64,000 nt of DNA, taken from the NCBI GenBank assembly GCA_963745915.1, contig CAVUZA010000002.1, positions 2,046,001-2,110,000 of the forward strand, read 5' to 3'. Positions within the stretch are counted from its first letter, which is position 1. Every line of letters starts with the position of its first letter. The notes beneath the pieces were generated by a model that was given only the letters and a program-made list of their open reading frames with translations, did not search any database and was not told the origin of the DNA. Source of the stretch: VRUE01 sp963745915 (GTDB taxonomy: Bacteria > Actinomycetota > Thermoleophilia > Solirubrobacterales > 70-9). Below, in pieces: positions 34,925-42,188 of this stretch. A program made the translations under genes and the position numbers.

Positions 34925-37570
34925 ATGGTCGACGACGCGCATGAGCTCTTCCTGATCGACGGCAACTCGCTTGCCTACCGGGCCTTCTTTGCCCTGCCCG
35001 AGTCGATCGGGACCAGCGACGGGCGGCCGACCAATGCGATCTACGGCCTCGCCTCGATGCTGGTCAAGATCATCGACGAGCACGCGCCGGCCGGGGTCGT
35101 CGTCGCCTGGGACGCGGGGATGTCGGGGCGCGAGGTCGTCTACGAGGAGTACAAGGCCGGGCGCAAGCCGCGGCCCGACCTGCTGCGCGAGCAGTGGCCG
35201 CAGCTGATGCCGCTGGTCGAGGCCTTCGGCTACGCCAACGTCAAGGTCGAGGGCTACGAGGCCGACGACGTGATCGCCGCGCTCAGCCGCCAGGCGCGCG
35301 AACAGGGGATCCCGGTGATGGTCGTCACCGGCGACCGCGACGCCTACCAGCTGGTCGGCCCGGGGGTGCGGGTGATGAGCACCTCGCGCGGGATCACCGA
35401 GACCAAGATCTACGACGAGGCCGCGGTCGAGGAGCGCTACGGCGTGCCGCCGGAGCGGATCGTCGACCTGATGGGGCTGCGCGGCGACACCTCCGACAAC
35501 ATCCCGGGGGTCCCCGGGATCGGCGAGAAGACCGCGACCCAGCTGCTGCAGCGCTTCGGCGACCTCGAGGGGGTGCTCGCCGCGGTCGACGAGATCTCCG
35601 GCGCCAAGCGAAAGCAGAACCTGGTCGAGCACGCCGAGGACGCCCGCATGTCGAAGCGGCTGGCGACCCTGCAGGACGAGATCGAGACCGGGGTCGACCT
35701 CGACGCGGTGATGGGCTCGGCGCCCGACCGCGCGGCGCTGCGCGAGTTCATGCGCGAGTTCGAGCTGCGCGCCGTGCTCGAGCGGCTCGAAGAGGCGCTG
35801 CCCGAGGGCGAGGCGGTCCCCGGCCGCCGGGTCGAGACCGAGCTCGGGGCCGAGGCCGAGGAGGCGGCGCCGGCTGAGCTGCAGGCCGGCGAGGGCCCCG
35901 TCGCGCTGGCGATCGAGGGCGAGCGCTGGGCCGCGGCCGACGGCGAGCGCCTGCTCGCCGGCGCCGCCAGCGTCGACGAGCTCGCCGTCGCCCTCGCCGG
36001 CCGGCCGCTGGTCGCCCACGACGCCAAGTCGCTCGGCGGCGGCCGCCACGGCCTGCTCGCCGCCGCCGCCCGCGAGGCGGTCGAGCTGGGGCTGGCGCAC
36101 GACACGATGCTCGCCGCCTACCTGCTCGAGCCCCAGCGCCGCACCTACGACCTCGCCGAGCTGGCGGCGGACGCCGGGATCGGGATCGCCGCCGAGGCCG
36201 AGCCCAAGGCGGGGGGGAGCGACGGCGAGGACGGGCAGCTCTCGCTCGACGGCGACGAGCAGGGCGAGGCGGGGCTCGACCCGGCCGAGGAGGCGCGCCT
36301 GGTCGCGGCCCTGGCCGAGGCGCAGCAGCCGCGGCTCGAGGCGCTCGGCCTGGAGCCGCTCCTGCGCGAGGTCGAGCTGCCGCTGGTCCACGTCCTGGCG
36401 GCGATGGAACGCGAGGGGCTGAAGCTCGACGCCGAGCGCCTGGCCGAGGTCGGCGCCGGCTTCGGCGAGCGGATCGCGACCCTGGAGAAGGAGATCTTCG
36501 AGCTGGCCGGCGAGGAGTTCACGATCGGCTCGCCGCAGCAGGTCGGCCGGGTGCTCTTCGAGGAGCTGGGGCTGACCCGCAAGCGCCGCGGCAAGACCGG
36601 CTACTCGACCGACGCCCGCGTCCTCGCCCAGATCCGCGACGAGCACCCGATCGTCGAAAAGATCGAGCACTGGCGCGAGCTGACCAAGCTGAAGAACACC
36701 TACCTCGACTCGCTGCCCGACCTGATCGACCCGGCGACCGACCGCGTCCACACCACCTTCAACCAGGCGGCGACCACCACCGGCCGGCTCTCGAGCACCA
36801 ACCCCAACCTGCAGAACATCCCGATCCGCACCGAGATCGGCCGCCCGGTCCGCGCCTGCTTCGTCGCCGAGCAGGGCCAGCGGCTGCTCTCCGCCGACTA
36901 CAGCCAGGTCGAGCTGCGCGTCCTCGCCCACGTCGCCGACGAGACCGTGCTGAAAGACGTCTTCCACGCCGGCGAAGACGTGCACGCGGCGACCGCCGCC
37001 GAGGTCTTCGAGATCGACCGCGACGAGGTCGACGTCGGCCAGCGCTCGAAGGCGAAGATGGTCAACTTCGGCATCGTCTACGGGCTGACCGGGTTCGGCC
37101 TCGCCGACCGGCTCAACATCCCGCGCAAAGAGGGCGAGGAATTCGTCTCCCGCTACCTGGAGCGCTTCCCGGCGGTGCGCGCCTTCCGCGAGCAGGTGGT
37201 CGAGCGGGCGCAGGAGGAGGGCTTCGTGACGACCCTGATGGGGCGGCGCCGCGCGATCCCCGAGCTGCGCTCGGGCAACCCGAACACCCGCCGGCTGGGC
37301 GAGCGGCTGGCGGTCAACACCGTGATCCAGGGCACCGCCGCCGACATCATCAAGGTCGCGATGGTGCGCTGCCGACGGGCGCTGCAGGATGAGGAGACGG
37401 CGACTCGCCTGGTCCTGCAGATCCACGACGAGCTGCTCTTCGAGGGCCCGCCGGAGGAGATGGACGCGGCGGTCGAGCTGGTGCGGCGCGAGATGTGCGC
37501 CGCCTACCAGCTCGACCCGCCGCTGGAGGTGGACGTCGGCGTCGGCGAGGACTGGCTCGACGCCAAGTAG
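34925..37570 (+). CDS. polA: DNA polymerase I
   Basis: 881 residues. The 5' nuclease domain (1-300) has LFLIDGNSLAYRAFFALP, VTGDRDAYQLV and GLRGDTSDNIPGVPGIGEKTA. The 3'-5' exonuclease-like domain (about 320-490) lacks the metal-binding acids and has an acidic insertion, so proofreading is probably absent. The polymerase has motif A LLSADYSQVELRVLAHV, motif B RSKAKMVNFGIVYGLTGFGL and motif C LQIHDELLFEGP. The ATG at 34925 is 8 bases after TAGAGT; the longer open frame starts inside hairpin A6. Confidence 0.95.
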   Translation: MVDDAHELFLIDGNSLAYRAFFALPESIGTSDGRPTNAIYGLASMLVKIIDEHAPAGVVVAWDAGMSGREVVYEEYKAGRKPRPDLLREQWPQLMPLVEAFGYANVKVEGYEADDVIAALSRQAREQGIPVMVVTGDRDAYQLVGPGVRVMSTSRGITETKIYDEAAVEERYGVPPERIVDLMGLRGDTSDNIPGVPGIGEKTATQLLQRFGDLEGVLAAVDEISGAKRKQNLVEHAEDARMSKRLATLQDEIETGVDLDAVMGSAPDRAALREFMREFELRAVLERLEEALPEGEAVPGRRVETELGAEAEEAAPAELQAGEGPVALAIEGERWAAADGERLLAGAASVDELAVALAGRPLVAHDAKSLGGGRHGLLAAAAREAVELGLAHDTMLAAYLLEPQRRTYDLAELAADAGIGIAAEAEPKAGGSDGEDGQLSLDGDEQGEAGLDPAEEARLVAALAEAQQPRLEALGLEPLLREVELPLVHVLAAMEREGLKLDAERLAEVGAGFGERIATLEKEIFELAGEEFTIGSPQQVGRVLFEELGLTRKRRGKTGYSTDARVLAQIRDEHPIVEKIEHWRELTKLKNTYLDSLPDLIDPATDRVHTTFNQAATTTGRLSSTNPNLQNIPIRTEIGRPVRACFVAEQGQRLLSADYSQVELRVLAHVADETVLKDVFHAGEDVHAATAAEVFEIDRDEVDVGQRSKAKMVNFGIVYGLTGFGLADRLNIPRKEGEEFVSRYLERFPAVRAFREQVVERAQEEGFVTTLMGRRRAIPELRSGNPNTRRLGERLAVNTVIQGTAADIIKVAMVRCRRALQDEETATRLVLQIHDELLFEGPPEEMDAAVELVRREMCAAYQLDPPLEVDVGVGEDWLDAK

Positions 37571-37573
37571 CGC

Positions 37574-38221
37574 TCAGCCGGCTACCGGCGCGTCCTCGCC
37601 TTCCTCTTCCCCTTCGGGCTGCGGTTCGCCTTCGTCGGCCGGCGCCTGCACGATCAGGCCGACCAGCTTGTAGTAGGCGCTGCCGTCGATCAGGACCAGC
37701 TCGGCGACCTTGACCGGCGTGCCGGGGACCAGGTCGCCCGCGTTGCAGCGGGCGGAGTGCTCGGCGCCCTGGCCGGGGCCCTCGCTGCGGCCCGGGGCGG
37801 TGCCGTCGTGGCCGGGGGCGTCCTCACCGGGCTCGCCGCGGCGACCGCCGTGGTCGTCGCCGACGTCCTCCTGCTCGTTCTCGACCTCGCGCCCGTCCTC
37901 GCGCCCGCGGCTCGAGATCCCCGCGCGGTGGCCGCGCTTGTGGCGGCGCAGGTGGCGGTGGCCGCGCAGGTGGCGGCGGCCCTCGCCGCAGCGGATGCGG
38001 GTGCGGCGCACGACCAGGCCGCTGACCGTGCCGCCCTTGGCGAGCGCGACGCTGAGCACGCCGGTCTCGGGGTCGAACGACTCGACGGTGCCCGCCGGCC
38101 CGTGGTCGTGGTGGCGGCCGTGGCCGGTGGCGAGCCCGGGCAGGGCCAGGATCGCGAGAGCGGCGGCGACCGCGAGCAGCGTCCCGCCGAGCTTCGCTCG
38201 ATTGCCGTGCAGACGTCTCAT
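37574..38221 (-). CDS. Secreted His-rich protein, DUF5666-like
   Basis: 215 residues with a signal peptide (LGGTLLAVAAALAILALPGLATG) followed by HGRHHDHG. A beta-rich repeat GTVESFDPETGVLSVALAKGG and a C-terminal GTPVKVAELVLIDGSAYYKLVGLIV resemble the two halves of a DUF5666-type domain, split by a long charged low-complexity stretch. The ATG at 38221 has a strong ribosome site (GGAGG). It lies downstream of the sigma factor gene on the same strand and could be its target; that is inference. Confidence 0.6.
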   Translation of the reverse strand: MRRLHGNRAKLGGTLLAVAAALAILALPGLATGHGRHHDHGPAGTVESFDPETGVLSVALAKGGTVSGLVVRRTRIRCGEGRRHLRGHRHLRRHKRGHRAGISSRGREDGREVENEQEDVGDDHGGRRGEPGEDAPGHDGTAPGRSEGPGQGAEHSARCNAGDLVPGTPVKVAELVLIDGSAYYKLVGLIVQAPADEGEPQPEGEEEGEDAPVAG

Positions 38222-38300
38222 TCTCTTTCCTCCGTGTCGGGTTGGTGAAGGCACTTCGCCGCTTTCAACCCGTGGCGGAGGCGAAGATCACGCGAACTCG

Positions 38301-38353
38301 CCGAACTGCATCAAATTCCAGCTCTGGCAGAGCTGGAATTTGATGCAGTTCGG
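38301..38353. repeat. Family B palindrome, copy B2
   Basis: Perfect 25-bp stem (38301-38325 with 38329-38353) and a GGC loop. Nearly identical to B1. It lies between the sigma factor stop and the next gene on the minus strand, where it could terminate. Confidence 0.88.
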
Positions 38354-38366
38354 GGGAGGGGGAGGC

Positions 38367-39761
38367 TCAGGGCGACTCTTCCGCAAGGCGGGTCTCGGCC
38401 GGGTCCGGGCCGGAGGAGTCGTCGGATCCGGAATTCGAGCCGGAGCGATCCTCCTCCGGGGGCTGCTCTTCCTCCGGCGGGGGAGGCGGACGCAGGGCGC
38501 CGTCGTGCTCTCCCTCTCCACCGCCGGGACCGCTGCGTCCGCCGTCCTCGAAACGGTCGCGATCGCCGCCGCCGGGCCCTGAGCGGGAGCCGTCGTCCCC
38601 GCGGCGAGGACCCGGTCCACGATGGCCGTCGTCACGAGGTCCGGATCGCAGTTCGCCGCCGTCCCGCGGCGGGCGTGGGCCGTGACCCTGCCGGGGGCCG
38701 CGATGGCGCCCGCCGGGCCCGAAGCCCCGCCCCTCTCCGCGCCCTCGCCCCTCGCCCCGGTGCCCCCGCTCACGCCCGCCGTCGCTCGTCGAGCCCCGGT
38801 CCTCACCCGTGCCACACCCCTCGCCCCCGTCGACTGCAACGCGTTTGCGTTCTATTTCCCCGCAAACGCGTTGCACCCCGGGGGGTTGGGGGGTGGGAGA
38901 CGCCGGGGCGGACGCGGCCGGCCGGGCGTCTCCCGCTGCCGGGCCGGCCGCCGCCGCGGCGCGCTCCGCCTGGCCGCCCTCGCCGCGCTCCTGCAGGGCG
39001 ATCCCGGTGCCGACCGAGCCGGCCAGGACCGCGGTCACCACGCCGGCCTTGACCGCCATCCCCGCCCCGGCGCCGCCCAGCGCCCCGCCGGCGCTCGCCG
39101 CGGTGCCGGCGGCGCCGACCCCCGCGCCGGCGGCCGCCATCTCGCCGCCGTGGTCGGCCAGCAGGCGCAGCAGCGGCAGCGGCAGCAGCAGCCCGAGGCC
39201 GTCGCGCAGCGCCTGCCGGGCGCGGTGGATCGCCTGCCGCGCCGCGCCGCCGGTCAGCCCCAGCGCCGCGGCGATCTCCTCGTGGCTGAGCCCTTCCAGC
39301 TCGCGCATCACGATCGCCGCCCGCTGGCGCTCGGGCAGCTCCCGCAGGCGGCGCATCAGGTCGGCCAGCTCCTCGCGGCGCTCCAGCTCCTCGACCGGGT
39401 CGCCGCCGCCGGCGGTCAGGGCCTCGGCCAGCTCGGCGCTGCTCGGCGGCCGGTCGCGCAGGTCGTTGAGCGCCGTGTTGCGGACGATGCGGAACAGCCA
39501 CGGCCGCAGCTCGATCTCGTTCTCGCTGCCGCGCAGCGCCAGCAGCGCCTTGGAGAAGGCGTCCTGGGTCACGTCCTCGCCGCGCGGCCCGGCGATCGCC
39601 GCCGCGTAGCGGGTCAGCGGCCGGCCGTAGCGCCGCACGATCTCCTCGAAGGCGGTCTCGTAGCCCTCGCGCACCAGCGCCACCAGCCGCCGGTCGGGCT
39701 GCGTGCGCAGCGCCGGCCCGAGCACGAGGCGGGCGGCGAATCCCTCGGTTGGCGGCGGCAT
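38367..39761 (-). CDS. ECF-type sigma factor with membrane segment and long repetitive tail
   Basis: 464 residues. Region 2 (about 25-95) has EEIVRRYGRPLTRYA, EDVTQDAFSKALLALRG and RPWLFRIVRNTALNDLRDR. Region 4 (about 130-185) has LPERQRAAIVMRELEGLSHEEIAAALGLT. One hydrophobic segment follows (GMAVKAGVVTAVLAGSVGTGIAL, about 230-255), then a Gly/Arg/Asp/Pro-rich tail of roughly 200 residues. This fusion suggests a sigma factor tethered to the membrane and controlled by a signal outside the cell. A family C palindrome is read in frame in the tail. No separate anti-sigma gene adjoins. Confidence 0.85.
   Translation of the reverse strand: MPPPTEGFAARLVLGPALRTQPDRRLVALVREGYETAFEEIVRRYGRPLTRYAAAIAGPRGEDVTQDAFSKALLALRGSENEIELRPWLFRIVRNTALNDLRDRPPSSAELAEALTAGGGDPVEELERREELADLMRRLRELPERQRAAIVMRELEGLSHEEIAAALGLTGGAARQAIHRARQALRDGLGLLLPLPLLRLLADHGGEMAAAGAGVGAAGTAASAGGALGGAGAGMAVKAGVVTAVLAGSVGTGIALQERGEGGQAERAAAAAGPAAGDARPAASAPASPTPQPPGVQRVCGEIERKRVAVDGGEGCGTGEDRGSTSDGGRERGHRGEGRGRGEGRGFGPGGRHRGPRQGHGPRPPRDGGELRSGPRDDGHRGPGPRRGDDGSRSGPGGGDRDRFEDGGRSGPGGGEGEHDGALRPPPPPEEEQPPEEDRSGSNSGSDDSSGPDPAETRLAEESP
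38835..38875. repeat. Family C palindrome inside the sigma factor gene
   Basis: Perfect 15-bp arms TGCAACGCGTTTGCG (38835-38849) and complement (38861-38875) with an 11-base loop. It shares the TGCAACGCGTTT arm with the comEC palindrome. It is read through in the tail region of the sigma factor. Confidence 0.72.
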
Positions 39762-39811
39762 CTCTCTCGTAACACGTTAGAGCGCCGAAGATCACGCTCT
39801 GGACGAATGCC

Positions 39812-40543
39812 TCAGCCGCGCACTCCGAGATTCTTCACGGTCTCCGACTTGGGCACCGAGCGGTGGTCGGGACTGGTGCCGAGCACGCGGTCGGCGGCGT
39901 CGGAGCTGACCCCGAACCAGTAGTGCTCGTTCTTGAAGTGGTGAAGGCGGTGGGAGCGCCAGATCGAGCGGTAGTAGCGGCTCTTCGGCAGGTACGGGGT
40001 GTGGATCAGGAAGTGGCTCCACTCATAGACGCCGGTCAGCACCGCGCTGACGATCATCAGCGTCAGCCAGACGCCGACGTGGCTGGCGCCGAGCAGCGCC
40101 CAGGGCCAGCTCAGCAGCCACATCACGGCGACCACGGGCACCAGGAAGCCGGCGATCAGCGAGCCGGGGATCAGCACCGCTTCGAGCAGGGTCGGCTCGC
40201 GGTGGTGCCAGCGGTGCATGCGCGCCGTCGGCAGGTCGATCGTCAACGGGCCGAGCCGGCGCGGCTTGGAGTGGAGCAGGCCGACGTGGATCAGCCACTC
40301 GGTGAAGGGTTGGAGGGCGACGAGCAGGCCGGCGGCGGCGAGGTCGAGCCAGCTCCAGTCCCCGACCGCGACCCGGGCGGCGACGAAGACGAGGAGGAAG
40401 CCGGCGAGCACCCGCGGCGAGCGAAAGCGGGCGAAGGCGCGGGCGCACTCGAGCAGCGTGACCCGCTCGCCGGGCCGGCCGGTGATCGTCACCGCGCTGG
40501 CGCTCAGCGGGTCGTCCGGGATCGCGGCCGGTCTTGCCTCCAT
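39812..40543 (-). CDS. Fatty acid hydroxylase / sterol desaturase superfamily protein
   Basis: 243-residue membrane di-iron protein. Histidine clusters: HVGLLH, RMHRWHHREPT, WSHFLIHTPYL and SHRLHHFKNEHYWFG, with four or so membrane helices between. These ligands mark the superfamily; substrates may be lipids or carotenoids. The ATG at 40543 lies 6 bases after TACCCT (plus 40550-40555). Divergent from the ydcZ-like gene. Confidence 0.86.
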   Translation of the reverse strand: MEARPAAIPDDPLSASAVTITGRPGERVTLLECARAFARFRSPRVLAGFLLVFVAARVAVGDWSWLDLAAAGLLVALQPFTEWLIHVGLLHSKPRRLGPLTIDLPTARMHRWHHREPTLLEAVLIPGSLIAGFLVPVVAVMWLLSWPWALLGASHVGVWLTLMIVSAVLTGVYEWSHFLIHTPYLPKSRYYRSIWRSHRLHHFKNEHYWFGVSSDAADRVLGTSPDHRSVPKSETVKNLGVRG

Positions 40544-40592
40544 GCGCACAGGGTAATCCGCCGGTTCGCTACCGATAATGCGCGGCGGAACG

Positions 40593-41031
40593 ATGGACCG
40601 CGGGCTCGCCGTGATACTCACCGCTGGCGCCGGCGGGCTGATCGCCCTGCAGGCGCCGATCAACGCCGGGCTCGGCCGGGCGACCGGGAGCCTGCCGGCG
40701 GCGCTGGTCTCCTTCCTGGTCGGCACCGTCGCCCTGGCGGCGATCGTCGTGCTCAGCGGCAAGGCGGGCGGCATCGGCTCGGCCTTCGACGTCAGCCTGG
40801 TACTACCTGCTCGGCGGCCTGCTCGGCGCCGTCTACGTCGCCAACGCGCTGATCGCGGTCTCGGCGATCGGCGCCGGCGGGGTGGCGGCGGCGACGATCA
40901 CCGGCCAGCTCGCCTTCTCGCTGGCGATCGACCGGCTCGGGCTATTCGGCCTCGACCAGGTCCCGGTCAGCCCCGGGCGCGTGCTCGGCGTCGTCCTGCT
41001 GCTGGCCGGCACCGTCCTGGTCGTGCGCTGA
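40593..41031 (+). pseudogene. YdcZ/DUF606-type DMT transporter, frameshifted
   Basis: Small four-to-five-helix membrane protein. The first half (AVILTAGAGGLIALQAPINAGLG, LPAALVSFLVGTVAL) is in one frame. At about 40790-40798 the frame breaks, and the second half (WYYLLGGLLGAVYVANALIA, VLGVVLLLAGTVLVVR) is in the next frame to the stop at 41031. Removing a single base gives a 145-residue protein of normal length. GATAAT at 40574-40579 would drive it. The 3' end overlaps the convergent flavoprotein gene by 90 bases. Sequence error or recent inactivation. Confidence 0.72.
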
Positions 41032-42168
41032 GCGGGGCGCGGCCCGGGCCAGCTCGGGCGGCGCGATCCGCAGGTAGTGGCCGAAGGACCAGTGGATGAA
41101 GCGGCGGTTGCCGAGCTGGCGGATCAGCGGCCCCAGCACCCGCGGCGGGATCCTCGGCACCAGCTTCTGCACGCGCAGCATCCAGCGGAACTTCCACTCG
41201 TGCGAGTCGTTGAACCCGGCGTAGCGGAGCGCCGCCTGCTCGCGGCTCTGCCAGCCGTCGAGCACGCCGCGCAGCTCGCGGCCGAGGGCGATGCCGAAGT
41301 AGAGCGCGGTGCGGATCCCCTCGGCGCTGAGCGGCAGACAGTGGCCGGCCGAGTCGCCGGCGAAGAAGACGCCGCCCTCGGTGCCGCGGCGCAGCTGGTG
41401 GGGGATCCAGTTGCCCTGGTAGCGGACCCGCTCGGCGTCGAGGTCGGCGGCCAGCTGCTCGGTCGTCTCGCGCACGTGGAAGCGCGGGTCGAAGGAGCCG
41501 ACGCCGATCCGCAGCTCGTCGCGGGCCGGGAAGGACCAGCCGTAGCCGGCCGGCACGTAGCGGCGGTCGATCCAGATCTCGAGATCCTCGCCGCTGCCGT
41601 CGGGGTGCACCTCAAGCCCGCGCGAGAGCGGCGCGTCGGGCGGCTGGTAGCCGTCGCCGGCGGCCAGCACCCGGCGCCAGCCGAGCGCGTCGACGACCAG
41701 CGGCGCGGAGATCGTGCCGCGGTCGGTGTCGACCGCGATCGCGCCGTCGCCGTTCGCCGCGGCCCCCCGGCCGTCGACCTTGGCGGTCTCGAAGCGGGCG
41801 TCGCACTGCGCCCAGAGCAGGTCGCAGAGCTCGCGGTAGTCGAAGGTGGAGAAGGTGAAGGGGAGGGGGAAGCGCGAGTCGCCGTGCGGGGTGTGCATCA
41901 GCAGCGAGTCGAAGCGCTGGCGCTCGGCGTCGATCAGCCCCAGCGCCTCCATCCACACGGTCGGGATGCCGCAGGCCGAGGTCTGGCGCTCGCCGATCTC
42001 GTAGCGGTCGATGACCAGCACGTCGGCCCCCGAGCCGGCCAGTTCGCGCGCCACCGCCAGCCCGGCGAAGCTCGCCCCGCAGATCAGCACGTCGCAGCTG
42101 CCCTCGAGCGGCGTCCGCTCTTCGCCTCGCTTGGTCGCCCGGATCGGCACGACGCAGAGCGTACTCAC
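40942..42168 (-). CDS. FAD-dependent oxidoreductase, geranylgeranyl-reductase-like
   Basis: 408 residues with the FAD motif DVLICGASFAGLAVARELAG, an ADVLVIDRYE strand, and the second FAD motif GGVFFAGDSAGHCLPLSAEGIRTALYFG. The overall order matches the geranylgeranyl reductase/monooxygenase group. Substrate unknown; a lipid or isoprenoid is plausible next to the hydroxylase. GTG start 7 bases after GATAAT (minus strand). The last ~30 residues (Gln/Asp-rich) are complementary to the ydcZ-like gene, so the native stop may have been lost. Confidence 0.83.
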   Translation of the reverse strand: MSTLCVVPIRATKRGEERTPLEGSCDVLICGASFAGLAVARELAGSGADVLVIDRYEIGERQTSACGIPTVWMEALGLIDAERQRFDSLLMHTPHGDSRFPLPFTFSTFDYRELCDLLWAQCDARFETAKVDGRGAAANGDGAIAVDTDRGTISAPLVVDALGWRRVLAAGDGYQPPDAPLSRGLEVHPDGSGEDLEIWIDRRYVPAGYGWSFPARDELRIGVGSFDPRFHVRETTEQLAADLDAERVRYQGNWIPHQLRRGTEGGVFFAGDSAGHCLPLSAEGIRTALYFGIALGRELRGVLDGWQSREQAALRYAGFNDSHEWKFRWMLRVQKLVPRIPPRVLGPLIRQLGNRRFIHWSFGHYLRIAPPELARAAPRSAHDQDGAGQQQDDAEHAPGADRDLVEAE

Positions 42169-42175
42169 CTCTGCA

Positions 42176-42181
42176 ATTATC
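42176..42181 (-). promoter_or_regulatory. Divergent promoter between the flavoprotein gene and rpsA
   Basis: GATAAT on the minus strand 7 bases before the flavoprotein GTG overlaps an AATTAT on the plus strand 8 bases before the rpsA GTG. Only 20 bases separate the two start codons, so both genes must share this AT-rich -10 region. Confidence 0.45.
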
Positions 42182-42188
42182 CCGCGCT

